Shown here one piece after another: positions 10,061-21,304 of a DNA stretch of 64,000 nt. Numbering within the stretch: position 1 is the stretch's first letter; each line of letters begins with the position of its first letter. This stretch comes from Hyparrhenia diplandra. Lineage: Eukaryota; Streptophyta; Magnoliopsida; Poales; Poaceae. The notes below the pieces were generated by a model. That model did not search any database, was not told the origin of the DNA, and saw only the letters and a program-made list of their open reading frames with translations. A program made the translations under genes and the position numbers. The stretch covers positions 62,001 through 126,000 of the forward strand of contig JADLZK010000215.1 in NCBI GenBank assembly GCA_015847255.1, written 5' to 3'.

Positions 10061-12412
10061 GAGCAAAATGCACCACAGGTCCATTACTTTTTACTCTGTG
10101 TCATCTAGGTCAATCACGTTTAAAAGTGCAGTTTTTGGTCTATTACCTTTATTTGGGGTTTACCGGAGGTCCAAATCTACCTAGAAGCGGGTTGACAACC
10201 CTGGTAACCGCACCTACCCCTTTTTTGTTTTTCTTTTTCAAAATTCCTCACAATTTCATATGGAAACTTCAAAAACTTGCAACGTGAAAGTTGCTCAAAA
10301 TTAAAAAGCTCTACAATTTTTATTTTTGGACCAAAGTCAAATTCCAAATATTTTAGAAAGTTAGTTTTTTTTCAAAATTTTAATTTGAATTCCCAAATTA
10401 AGGTTTGAAAATAATTATTTTAAAACTTTTGTTTAATTAGGAACAAATCATTACTCAAATTTCTTAAGCATAATTATCATTTCATAATTCAACCATGATC
10501 CACTCAATAAAATACTTGTTGCTCAAGTTTTATTCATAAAATTGTTTTCATATATTCACAAAATTAAATTTTAAATTGAATTCCAATACTCAACCAAAAT
10601 GACTAAGCGGGAATGCAATTTCAAAGTCAAATTTGGAGTCTATATTTTTATTATTGCTCAAGAATTCATGTTAACCGCATAGTGAATTCATGTTCACCAC
10701 ATAAGTACGGGAATGCAATTTCAATTCAATTCATTATGTGGTGAACATGAATTCTTGAGCAATAATAAAATATAGACTCCAAATTTGACTTCGAAATTGC
10801 ATTCCCGCACTTAGTCATTTTGGTTGAGTATTGAATTCCAATTTAAAAATTCAATTTTGTGAATCCATAAAAACAATTGTTATGAATAAAACTTGAGCAA
10901 CAAGTATTTTATTGATTGGATCATGGTTGAATTATTAAAATGATAATTATGCTTATAAAATTTGAGTAATGATTTGTTCCTAATTAAATACCAAAGTTTT
11001 AAAATAATTATTTTCAAACCTTAATTTGGGAATTCAATTAAAATTTTGAAAAAACTAACTTTCCACTACTACAGAATTGAACTTGCATGGTGTTTAGTTT
11101 TTATTTTCCGTGGGGGCATTTAGAAAACCGCCACGGAAAATAGTTGGCTCGACAGCCCCCGCCCGGGAATGCCCGCCACGGCTTATCGATAACCGTGGCG
11201 GACATTGTAAAGTCCGCCACGGTTAATCTTTATTTTCCGTGGCGGGCATTGTTAAAAACCGCCACGGTTAATCGATTAACCCCGCCACGAAAAATCGTGG
11301 CCGAAATATATATACCAACACTTCACTTCTCTCCTCACCTCTCCCTTCCGGTGCTTCACTTCGGGCGAAGCGCGGCGTGGACGGCGACGGCGCTGCGTGC
11401 GTGGCGGATCCGCGGCGTAGCGCTGGCCCGGGCGCGATCCATGGCGGCGGGCGCCGGGCGTGGCGGATCCGGGAGGCGGGCGCTGGCCCGGGCGCATCCA
11501 TGGCGGCGCTGAGGGTTGCCACGCCGCTGCCGCGCTCCCGGCCGGGCGCCTCCCGACGCTGGGCCCCCTCCCCGGCGCGCCTCCCCGACGCCGCGCGTTC
11601 CTCCCCGGCGGTCCTCCGCCCTCCCCGGGGCGGCGGGCCTCCGTGCGCGTGGATCCGCCGCTTCCTCCTCCGGGGCGGGCGGATCCACGCCGCGGGCCGG
11701 GCGAGCGCCATGGCGGCGAAACGGGCCGGCCGGCGCCGGCCGACGAGTAGCGGCGGGCGAAGCAGCCGCGCGCTGGAGCGTCTGGGCCGGGAGGGAGCAG
11801 CGCGCCAGACAGGAAACCCTAACGGCCCGCGCCCCAGACGGGCCCGTTAGGGTTTCGTGATTGATTTTTTCTTTTTATATTTTTTAATTTATTTACCATG
11901 GCGGGCATTGTAAGAAGTCCGCCACGGTTAATCTTATTTTCCGTGGCGGGCATTGCTAAAAGTCCGCCACGGTTAATCGATTTTGCATGGCGGGCATGGA
12001 GTCCGCCACGGTTAATCGAACGATTAACCGTGACCCTAGCGGGTGGCGACCCAATGCCCGCCATGCAAAATCGAAAAATGCCCGCCATGCAAAAATCCAT
12101 TCTGTAGTAGTGTTCTAAAATATTTGAATTTGACTTTGGTCCCAAAATGAAATTTGTAGAGCTTTTTAATTTTGAGCAACTTTCATGTTGCAAGTTTTTG
12201 AAGTTTCCATATGAAATTGTGAGTAATTTTCAAAAAAGAAAAACAAAAAAGGGGCGGTCTGCGGCCGGGCAGTTGTCAACTCCGCTTCTAGAGAGATTTG
12301 GATCCCGGTGAACCTCAAACAAAGGTAATGGACCCAAAACTATACTTTTTAAAGGTAATGGACCTTGATGACACGGTGCAGAAAGGTAATGGACCTATGG
12401 TGCATTTTGCTC
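10061..12412. mobile_element. Foldback element with ~630-bp terminal inverted repeats (Mutator-like?)
   Basis: The left arm starts GAGCAAAATGCACCACAGGTCC (10061) and the right arm ends with its complement, GGTGCATTTTGCTC (12412). The arms continue as inverted copies, for example CCAAAGTCAAATTCC at about 10334 against its complement near 12125, to a centre around 10700-10730. The right arm is interrupted by the CACTA element at 11064-12112; without it both arms are about 630-640 bp. Flanks CAAAAACAA (10052-10060) and TCAAAACAA (12413-12421) agree at 7 of 9 positions, fitting a 9-bp Mutator-type target duplication. No transposase is encoded, so it is non-autonomous. The superfamily is inferred. 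Confidence 0.8.
11064..12112. mobile_element. Non-autonomous CACTA element nested in the foldback
   Basis: The ends are CACTACTACAGAAT at 11064 and its complement ATTCTGTAGTAGTG ending at 12112. Target duplication TTC lies at 11061-11063 and 12113-12115. Subterminal regions are full of CCGTGGCGGGCATT / CCGCCACGGTTAAT motifs in both orientations, the expected repeated transposase-binding sites of CACTA elements. The interior (about 11290-11850) has a TATA-like AATATATATACC and a GC-rich block with long but unconvincing ORFs, perhaps captured host promoter/5' sequence. The undisrupted target is visible in the other foldback arm near 10345-10370. Confidence 0.9.
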
Positions 12413-12490
12413 TCAAAACAAACAAAGGTGGTACGTCCTCAACGCAGGTACTTAAGGATAAAAACCCCGGTGACTACTTCCCTAGTCCTA

Positions 12491-12582
12491 GACTTCGGGT
12501 GAGACAGGCATGTACTTGTTCTCGTATGATAAAAGAGCCGCGAGGGTCTTAGAACTCAGTAAGTATGCCTGTCTCAGAAGTG
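12491..12582. repeat. Short hairpin-forming inverted repeat
   Basis: GAGACAGGCATGTACTT at 12501-12517 pairs with AAGTATGCCTGTCTC at 12561-12575, with extra pairing outside (ACTTC / GAAGT) and a loop of about 43 nt. Function unknown; it could be a foldback MITE core or a chance palindrome. Confidence 0.45.
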
Positions 12583-12632
12583 AACCATCGTCGTTGTGGT
12601 TATTGTTGAGTTGGGGATGAAAAAACCGTTCC

Positions 12633-13070
12633 CATGTGTGGCCGCACCGGCTATCTCCATCGTCCGTTCAATCAATAGCACGGATCTTGATGCTACTATA
12701 TTTTTCATTGTGTTGTGTTAGCTTTAGGGTTTAGGGTTATGATTTAGGAATTAGGGAACATGGATTAGGGATTAGAGTTTAGGGTTACGTTTTAGGGATT
12801 AGGGATTAGGGTTACATTTTAGGGATTAGGGATTAGGGTTACATTTTAGGGATTAGGGAGTAGGGTTTAGAGTTAGATTTTAGGGTTTAGGGCTTAGGAA
12901 TTATGGAATAGAGATTAGGATTTAGGGTTATATTTTTGGGATTAGGATTTAGGATTTAGGGTTTAGAGTTTAGGGGTCTTATTTAGTGTTTAGGGTTTAG
13001 GATTTAGTGTTTAGGTTGCACGAATCTTGATGCAGTTCGACGGGCATGATATGCGGTGCGGCCACACACG
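12633..13070. repeat. Inverted repeats flanking the telomere-like array
   Basis: TGTGTGGCCGCACC (12635-12648) and its complement GGTGCGGCCACACA (about 13055-13068) bracket the TTTAGGG-like array. GCACGGATCTTGATGC (12678-12693) and GCACGAATCTTGATGC (13018-13033) are direct repeats immediately around it. These suggest one structured element, of unknown type. Confidence 0.5.
12720..13018 (+). repeat. Interstitial degenerate telomere-like repeats
   Basis: About 300 bp of variants of the plant telomere repeat TTTAGGG, such as TTTAGGG, ATTAGGG, TTTAGAG, TTTAGTG and TTAGGGTTACATTTTAGGG. All run in one orientation. They are well diverged from the canonical unit, so this is an old internal array, not a chromosome end. 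Confidence 0.8.
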
Positions 13071-13629
13071 GATGAAAAATCCACACTCGTTGAGTTGACA
13101 TCACTTGCATAAGCCAGCAGCTATGTCAATTCCTACTCAAAGGGAAAGGGAAGTAGGGACATTAGTTGTTCCCTTCATTCCCAAGGAGTCTGCATGATTC
13201 CTTAATTCAGCTATCCTAATGCCCTAATAAAAAAATTAACATGTTAGTCATTAGATGCTAGATATCTTCAGAAACTGTCCATATTTAGGAACTTTAGCAT
13301 TTGATTTTCATTCATAAGCCTTTGTGCGGTTCAGGGGGTTCCGCTGAAGGCCAACAAAACCAATGATAGCAGTTATGACCAATTATCGTTGGGTTCCTCT
13401 GTGCGTCATGCTAGCAGAGAAGTTTCCACCATGGGCCAGCAAGAAAAATCGATTGCTGCTCTGGTGTCCACGAGGAAGATCATGACCAAAACGGTAGGAG
13501 CGTCTTTGAATAACGTAACGGCCAATGGTTTAAGGAGATCACAGGTGGACTCTCTGTCGCAGCAAACGTTAAATACGTGCAGCTGTGGCCTGTGGGACTC
13601 ATTAACAGGTATCGTTCTGCAACTAAACA

Positions 13630-14100
13630 ATGAGTGTGGACATGTTCATCTGGTGGTGGACAACCAACGGAGAGTAAATTCAATCAAATCCATAAAAAAA
13701 AAAAGCTGCAGAAGCCGGCAATACCACTATGGGGAAGCAAACTGATTGGGAAAACCTGGGCTCCAATGAAGGTTAGGAGCTCATTAACATTGGACAGCAA
13801 AGAAGAATCAGGCATGGCCAACTCAGTGTGCTCCCTATGCAACCAGGAGACCAGTGAGCACTGCACACGGCTAATCTGTAATCTCTAGGCCGCTTGTACG
13901 CCGAGCAAGAGAAAGGGATTCGACCAACACTAACACACCTTGTTCACACTGGGCTGCACCGATGGCCAGGCGGCCCCCTGAATATTCCGGACTCTGGAAG
14001 CAGAGCCCCTCCAGGCGACGCCACGATGGAGGCGTGCCACGGAGGCGACGGAGAGGAGGCTGGCGTGGAATAATCGTGCAGGCCGTCTCAACAATTTCTA
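13630..14100 (+). pseudogene. LINE reverse-transcriptase C-terminal remnant
   Basis: Reading across frames gives WWTTNGE (near 13653), then LWGSKLIGKTWAPMKVRSSL and VCSLCNQETSEHC (about 13725-13865). These are the order and spacing of the zinc-binding C-terminal domain that follows reverse transcriptase in plant L1-type LINEs. Frameshifts, an A-run at 13695 and internal stops break it. From 13890 to 14100 the sequence continues with weak LINE-like character. The upstream part (13320-13630) may belong to the same element but is not recognisable. Confidence 0.5.
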
Positions 14101-14107
14101 GAGTTAA

Positions 14108-14285
14108 ATAATACTCCCTCTATTTCAAATTATAAGGCATTCAAAGAATCTTGGAGAGTCAAAACATCTCAAGTTTGACCAAAATAATTCTCACCCTTCA
14201 TTCGAGCATTTTTTGATGCGAACAATATCCAAACTTATCTAGAAAATTAGATCAAACCATATCCCTCTATCCCTATCCTGCTGAT
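14108..14285. mobile_element. One end of a Stowaway-like MITE
   Basis: TACTCCCTCTATTTCAAAT begins near 14111, a close match to the CTCCCTC terminus of Tc1/mariner-type Stowaway MITEs. No matching opposite terminus is found before 14285, so the element is truncated or the match is partial. Confidence 0.35.
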
Positions 14286-14288
14286 AAC

Positions 14289-14770
14289 CACTGTTTTAAA
14301 TAGCGGGCTATAAAGCGCCGCTTATAGCGCGAAGAGGCTCGGCGCTAAGTTTATTTGTATTTTTTCCGCTATGACAATTTTCACCGCTATGTACTGCTAT
14401 AGCGCCGTTAAGTTGTGTATAGCGCCGTTATGTACTGCTATAGTGCCGCTTAAGTTGTGTATAGCGCCGCTATGTACTGCTATAGAGCCGCTATGACAAT
14501 TTTCATTTGCTACAATTTAGTATTTGAGACAATTAAACTTTCATGAGCTATGTTATAATGTCATATTGTAATGTTATCTAGACTCGTGAAACCTTAGAAA
14601 TATATTTATGTTCATCAAATTTCATATTTGCCATGTTTTTAGAATCAAATTACTAATGTTTTCATGTTTTTTTTTAATAAAAAACACTATCTGTCATAGC
14701 GCCGCTATAGCTGTATAGCTGCTGAAAAAAATATGCCGCTATTTTCAATAGCCCGCTATTTAAAACTATG
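14289..14770. mobile_element. hAT-type MITE with TAGCG-rich ends
   Basis: The left end CACTGTTTTAAATAGCGGGC and the complement of the right end, CATAGTTTTAAATAGCGGGC, form ~24-bp inverted repeats. The 8-bp flanks CTGATAAC (14281-14288) and CTGGAAGC (14771-14778) agree at five of eight positions, consistent with an aged hAT target duplication. Internally TATAGCGCCG and TATGTACTGCTATAG recur several times near the left end. No ORF. Confidence 0.75.
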
Positions 14771-14789
14771 CTGGAAGCCTGGAAGCCTG

Positions 14790-14911
14790 AACAGCTACTG
14801 CTGTTTCCTTTCTTGTACAACTCATAATCATGTAAACAGCGCCATAAACCCATAAATCAATCAATAAAATCAGGTGGGGAAACCCCCACCGTTGAAGTGT
14901 TTAAAAAAAAA
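14790..14911 (+). mobile_element. LINE 3' end with GGTGGGG hairpin
   Basis: A LINE-style tail, AATCAATAAAATCAGGTGGGG then AAACCCCCACC, followed within 13 nt by an A-run (14903-14911). The GGTGGGG/CCCCCACC stem also occurs at the LINE ends at 37325-37395 (minus) and 39029-39082 (plus). Confidence 0.6.
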
Positions 14912-15204
14912 GGAAACGAAGTCGTCGAGCGAAGCAGAGTTCCGACGGCGGCCGGTGGCCGGCCTTAGGGACGAGTCCAAAGGCATAGTGGTGGAGTCGG
15001 TAAAGGTTGCCGCCGGAGAAACAGTGACAAACGCTGACATGCATTTTGTCCGTCTCTCGCGTGCTCTCTTGCCGTCTAGCGAACATCTTTTGGACCCAAA
15101 CGAGCAACACAACGTGTAAGCTGGTGATTAGTTGCACCGCGCGCCTCAGTTTAATACTAATCCCAAGCCTTCTTTTCCCAGTGCTAGACAGCGTCAGATT
15201 TGGA

Positions 15205-15929
15205 CTCGTGCTCACTCGCTCCACAGCTTTACAGCGTGCCTGGTCCAGACGCCACTAAACCACCACCGCGCGGTTCTGCGGCGCAGGGGCCCCCGCCCGG
15301 CGCCGGCCAGGCCATCCGGGCCTCGGCTTGGCGTGCCGACGCGCGCGGCCATCATGCGCGCTGCCGGTGGTAGTGGCCGCGCCTTTCGTCTGGTCAATCG
15401 CGCAACCAACACACATTCTTCCAAAAGCACCGCAATCGGGCGAGCGGCTTTCTTTCGCGTCTCCCTTTTCACAGTTTGTCAAGCACGCTTTACCCCCGTC
15501 CAGCACTAATGATCGATCCATCACCCAGAGACGGAGGAGATCAGGAGACCCATGCAATTTCGTTGGTCAGCAATGGCTGTCTTCAGAAATCTCCGTAGGG
15601 ATTTGTTCTGGCCAGAGAAGTAGAAGAGGAATCTTAGTTAATTGTTCATTCGTTCGCAATAGTTGGACATCTACGGTGCGGCCAACAAAACTCGCTGGGA
15701 CTTGCAAAATACAGTACGTACTACTCCGTATAATTTCCCGACAACCACGTCGCATAGATTCCGGTCAGGTGCAGCTTACAAAGATGAAAGATAGTACTAG
15801 TACTCCTCATACACGTACGGTGCTGCAGACGGTCATTTCACCTAACCCAACAGTTCATCACTGCAACCCAAAAAAAAAAAAAAAAAAAAAAAACAGTTCA
15901 TCATCACTTCACGGTTCACAGCCTCTGAG
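15205..15929. repeat. Duplicated locus, copy B, left part
   Basis: Homologous to 1-1015 apart from the insertions noted there. The similarity is strongest at 15370-15780 (compare 456-836). Copy B is interrupted after CCTCTGAG (15922-15929) by the hAT element and resumes at 23654. No protein is recognised. Confidence 0.8.
15851..15903 (+). mobile_element. Tiny poly(A) retroposon with 10-bp target duplication
   Basis: CAGTTCATCA at 15851-15860 is repeated at 15894-15903, bracketing CTGCAACCC and about 24 A. Copy A lacks the insertion at this place. This is a nearly empty LINE-machinery insertion of nine non-A bases plus tail. Confidence 0.6.
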
Positions 15930-16059
15930 TAAGGGTGTAAACGGTGCGGGTCGGGGCGACCCTTTTGCCTACCCGTCGCCCCGTTGCTTTTAGCTAGCAG
16001 GATCAGGGTCGAACCGCCCCTCTCATTTGGTCCACCCCTATGACCCGCGGGTCGCCCCT

Positions 16060-17985
16060 GTGGCCTGTCCGCCGGCGAAGGGAGGGGAAGAGGAGGGCCC
16101 CGGATTGGTTTCTGTTTGAGCAGGATCATCACTTCTCAACTTCCTCTGCCAGGCGGGACCACCAAAACTTTCTTCTTTTCTTTTCTTGAACGTCACCTGC
16201 TCAAGAACTTGAACTGAATCTAAACTCCAACTCTCTTCAGGAAAGACCGAAGCTTTTTCTTTTTGGAAAGTAAAACAGGACAAAAAGCAGTCTTGTAGTC
16301 ATGCCTAATTCGATTAGATTTCAAGAAACACAAACTTAACGAGAACCACAATTGGCCACCTTGAGCAACCTATTTCAACTTTCAAGTCAGACTGGAACCC
16401 AACTACACAGTTCCATTCTTCAGAACCTAACCACAGTTCATTTTCAGGAAAGATGACATAATCTCTTGAATTAACATGACTTTGCGCAAGAGCCATCAGA
16501 ACCTGATCACAGTTCATTCGCTTCATGACAAGCTTTGTGGAATTTAAACTGAATCACAACTCCAACATTTCTTTTCAGTTCCAACTTCCATGGGAACAAA
16601 TATGAAAGTGGGTCGACCATTGTTCAGGTGGAACAAAACTTAAAACTGCCTTAATCACAGGGTCAGCTTTTGGGAAAGAAAACAAATGATCAATACATGT
16701 TCAGCTCCAAGGCTGTCTCCATCATCATAAACTGAAGCAAAAGTCCAGCATTCTTTAGTCCAAACTTCCAAGAGCACGCACCGGAAATTGGTAACAGAGC
16801 TGTTGTTCACATCCAACTTTGGTTCCAAAGTTTGAAAACTGCATCACCATTTATAAATCAGCAGCTTCTTCAGTTCTTTCTTTTCCTGTATTTTTTTTAA
16901 AAAAAAATAGATCAGTTAATGTAGCAACTAGCAGGGAAGCATGTTGACTGTTACGGCATCCAATCATCATCACCGGTAACAGGAACTGTGCTAGTAGCTC
17001 TTTATTTGCTTGACTGAATGTCTGAATCTAGTAAAAGTGGCAACATGTGCATGCAGTCAAAACTATGGATCAGAAAAAGTATCAAAGTATGAACATAGTC
17101 GCTGTTTGTTCAGGCAAATATTCAGAGTCTACGCTTGACTGCATATATATAAAATGACGAAGCTAAATGCCTCAGAGTGCAGAAGAGGCAGGGCCTTATT
17201 AAAACACACACACACACACTTCTGCAGCTGACACACACCTTTCTCTCTTGACCGGGAATTAATATTTTCGTACTTGACCAAAGTGTACTTAAACTGAACT
17301 GGAGCCTTTTTTAAAAGAAGCCAGAGATTGCAATCTTCCAGCAGGAATCTACTACTACATTAACTAAATAGATCAGTTAAAAAAAGATTACATGTCTGAT
17401 CAATACATTAACTAAATAGACCAAAATACATGTCCTAGCATTCCATATATCATCCAATAAAAGTATGGTTCGTGATGTGAAGTGTGTTCAAATATGAACC
17501 ATCCTGGCAGTAGCTCATATACAATAAGCACCGATAGAACCACTGTATCATGATTTAAACTCTGATGACTAACAAGCCTACCCATGTGACGGTTCCTAAC
17601 TAAACATGATTCAAACTCTGATGAATAAAAGCTTATCAATATTAGAGCAAAGATAAAATTACAACAAATAAAACCAACTAGGCCAATTTAAGTAGTAGTT
17701 TAATCCCACAAGCTTTCTAACCACACAATGCTGAATAATCAAAGTAGTTAGATTCAAGAAGCCATACTGGCTCAGAACCAAAATTACAACCTAAGCAATA
17801 TATCAATGTGCGACACGAGGCCCGTAGTAATGCAAATAACAGGAAAAACCACTGTCTCCCTTGCTACTACAAATCCTTGCAGCTTCTACTGCAACCGGAA
17901 GCGCTGGCTGCAGCAGCAACATTTAAAGAGAACATTTGGTGTAGAGAAGCTCGTCGGCCAGCGCCGTCCACGGTAGCAAAATTTT
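16060..17985. other. AT-rich non-coding interior of the hAT element
   Basis: No gene recognised. CAGAACCT and CACAGTTCATT recur around 16420-16515. Other short direct repeats are CATTAACTAAATAGA near 17358 and 17405, and CATGATT plus AAACTCTGATGA near 17549 and 17605. A (CA)8 tract lies near 17203-17219. It may be old intron or UTR sequence of an unidentified gene. Confidence 0.4.
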
Positions 17986-17989
17986 TTTC

Positions 17990-18930
17990 GATCGTTGGAT
18001 TGCCGATCAACGGTGCTCCTGGCTCCTCCCCGAGCAACTCCCAACCAAATATATACCGGCTTCAACCCTAACCCCTAGCTCTCGCCGCCTCTCCCCTCCC
18101 CATCCCAACGTGGCGGCGGCGGCTCCTCCCTCCCTCTCCATCGATGGCGGGCCGCCCGGGCGTGGTGCCAGGCCGGGCGCCGGGCGCCCGGCGTGGCCGC
18201 GAACCCAGCGCAGCGGGGCGCACGACGGGCGGCGGCCACGGCCGCTGGCAACCACCGGCGGTGGACGCAGCGCCGGCGAGCGCCCGGCCCCCAATGTGGT
18301 GGTGCGGTGGCACGGCGCCCGCGAGGACGCCCCCAGCGCTGCGGCGCTCGGCACGGCGCCGCACTGCGGGCGGCGCCACGCGCCGCACTCCGCCCCCGTC
18401 TCGCCGTTCTTCCCTGCCGCCGTTCTTTTCGCCGCCCGGGGAGGTGAGCGCCTCCATTTGCTTTTTCGCCGTTGCCGCCGCTTCCGTCCGTCGTCGCTTT
18501 GAATCGCCCCCGCTGACTCGTGTTCGCCGCGGGGCGCGGCGTGTTGCGACAAGGCTTGCAGGCCGCCGCGGTGTTCTGCTCAGATTCCGCGGCGGCGTGG
18601 CGGCTCCAGCCTCTCGACGGGCGTGTTCGGGCGGCGACGGCCGCCTGTTTCGCCGATGTAGGGTTTACTCATCCTCGCCGTGGTGGGCGCACGACCTTCC
18701 GTGAGCGCCCCTGCGTAGGGTATGTATTCGATTGGGGCGTTTGGAGCTAGCGGTCGCCGTTGTTACCTAATCTGACAGACATTGTCTGCTCTTTCTTTGG
18801 GTTTGTGCTTGCTGGGTTGATCTAGCGGCGAGCGACGAGCGGAGGCGCGGCGTCGAGGGCTGCTAGTTGGCTGCGGTCATCGTCTTCCTCCTCTATCCGG
18901 GCCACAAGGCCCGGTATGTGGGTCTCGGTT
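17990..18930 (+). other. Captured promoter and first-exon-like block
   Basis: A TATA-like AAATATATACC (18046-18056) is followed by a pyrimidine-rich leader with CCCTAACCCC, then a GC-rich block with long overlapping ORFs. An AT-rich, intron-like region with T-rich tracts follows. The layout is that of a plant gene 5' end, but no protein family is recognisable in any frame. Reading: host gene 5' sequence carried by a transposon. Confidence 0.35.
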
Positions 18931-20699
18931 TCTCTTTTTTCCTATTCCCCGCTCTCCAGCGCCGTTCCACACGCCGAGGCTGCTCAATCGTTGGCCCCTA
19001 TCGGCATCCTCTGCCGCGGGACACTCGTGCCTACCGCGATTTGTAGGTTGCTGCGGCCGTCTCCGAACAGACCTGCGTGCCGGTGACGAGCGGAGGTGCG
19101 GCGTCGGGTGCCTGCTGGTCGTCTACGGTCGGCGTCTGCCTCCTTTGTCAGCAAAGTGATAATCCTGAAACAGGAGATGTGTGCTTCTCTCCGTTCATTG
19201 CATTTACATTTTAATTCTGATTTTGCTTGGTGGATCTGATGTATGTGCTTAGGGATTTAGGCATTCAAGTGTGAAGCACATGTCCTTATATAGTTTATTA
19301 TTTTGCTTTGATTTTCTATTCCTGCTCTTAGGTTCAGTGCAGATGGATGAACCTGAGGTCTATGATCTTTGTCTTTCTAATTTTATTATTGGTTCATGAT
19401 CTTCCTCTTGTGCTCACGTTCATGCTATCCTCTCTTGGTTTCCCTGTTTTCCTTTAGATATATATTCTATTTTATTTTTCCTCTTCATTTCTTTGACGCC
19501 AAATTTATCCCCTTGAATTTGCTGTGCAAGGTATGAACTTGGTAAACAGGGCTAGGCTCCTCTCTAGAGATTGGTATCCATAATCAACTCAGATGAAGGT
19601 AGACAATTTGCTATCTAGCACTCTCTGTCCATATTTCAAATGCATCCATGATTTATGTGTCATCATGTAATGTATTCATACATACATTTTATTCCATCTG
19701 ATTTCAGAGGAAAGTAGAAAATAGTGGGTAAAGGCCAACAATGGGTTCATACCTCAATACTAAATACCTATACTGTGTTTGCTATAATTGAGATGAATTC
19801 ACTGTTTCTTTTTATTATGCAGGTCCACAACTTACGATTAGCAAATTTTCTTCTCAGAGATAGAAATTTCGAATGCCAAATGTATAAACTCGCTTGGCTC
19901 TTTTTATGAGAGAAATATGTGGGTTTCAGTTTAGAATTTCTGTCATTATTATCCAACTGCTAGATTAGCAGTCCATTTTTGGTTGCTATCTACAGATGCG
20001 TTGTTGTGTCATGCACAGATGTTTATCGTGGTTTAGCAAATATATATAATGCATGGGCTGGCCTCTGTCCTACCTCGAGTATGAAATGAAATGGTTCAAT
20101 CCAAAGATATTTTTTCACATGTCATAGAATTTTGATGTGATACAGCCCTTCAGTATTGCCATTTAATGTTTCAGGACATGTGAAAGTAGCTTCAGGGTTA
20201 GTTAATAATCTTATTCGGTTGAAAAATTGTTAGTACTTCCCTATCCGAGACAGCTCAAATATTTATGCATATGATATTATTTTAAATCCAGCCAGCAATG
20301 GATTGTTTTACTGCTCTTTGAAGTGATACATCGAGGTATTGCCGGCCAAGGAGTGGCGAGGCGGAGGTGTTTTGTTTGAACAAGAAAACAAATGCTCATT
20401 ATTTTCTTTTTCTCTCTCGATATTTTCATATCTGAATTGAGCCGGATAGAGCAACTTTCTCCTCTCGGGCAGGACATTATTGTGTTGGTAAGCTCTGTTC
20501 ATGCCTACCGGCTTCTTGCTTTTAGATTGCTTTCACTACATACTCCGTACCAATGACTACTACTTACCATATCTGTAAGTGGCATTTTGGTTTTAAAGAA
20601 TTTTCCATCACCTTTTAAAAAATGAAGTGCCCTATACATCCTAGAGTTCCTTTTATTTGAACAAGTAGCGGTGCATTCATAGCCTCAAAAAAATGTAGT

Positions 20700-21040
20700 A
20701 GTTCCAGTTCATCTAAATATAGAGGTATATACTCATCCTTTGATATATGTGAGTTTGCAAGGTAGACCTAAAAATATATATTAACTGTTGCCTGATTTCT
20801 CCAAAATTGAATTCTCTGCTTTATCTGATAAGATCAGTGTCCTCAAAGCCCAAAGATGTGGTAGGTCCAAGTCATATTGGATCCAAATCATATAAATATA
20901 TAGATTCATATTTCCATCCTTTGATATATGTGAGTTTACATGGTACCTGAAAAATGCTCTGTCTTTTGCCCTATGTGGTTTCTCCTGAATTTGAGCTCTC
21001 TGTGTGATTTGAATAGAGGTGTGTCCTCAAAAAAGGGAGT
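20700..21040 (+). repeat. Diverged ~185-bp direct duplication
   Basis: Both copies (about 20700-20860 and 20885-21040) share, in order, ATCCTTTGATATATGTGAGTTT, a GGTA-CCT block, TTGCC, a TTTCTCC-AA-TTGA block and GTGTCCTCAAA. The unit is well diverged and non-coding. Confidence 0.6.
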
Positions 21041-21167
21041 GTTGGTACTATGGTGTTCTCCTTTTATGTAATATATCAGCTCTTATTTTGCTCTCTGAGT
21101 TTACCAAAGACATCTAAAGTTCTAGGATTTCCTGTAGTGTTTGTTGGCTCATTATCTGCTCTTGCAC

Positions 21168-21304
21168 TTTTTTTTTTTTTGCTTATTATCATACTTTATT
21201 GAAGCTCAGGAATTAATTACATGCAGGGCCCTGATCCTGATCCTCAAATTATGGTATGGGACTCGAACTGGGTGGCAAGCCACCGAGTGGTTAGATGGCA
21301 TGTA
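21168..21304 (-). mobile_element. SINE-like element
   Basis: On the minus strand the piece starts ATGCCATCTAACCACTCGG, has AGTTCGAGTCCC (complement of 21258-21269), a good match to a tRNA-type B box, and ends in a run of about 14 A (T-run at 21168-21181). Length about 137 bp. The A box is weak and no target duplication was found. Confidence 0.45.

Noticed and set aside
15930..16047. Small hAT MITE ending near TGGTCCACCCCTATG
   Set aside because: Inverted match is weak and no target duplication; the left end is better explained as the terminus of the 7.7-kb element ending at 23653.
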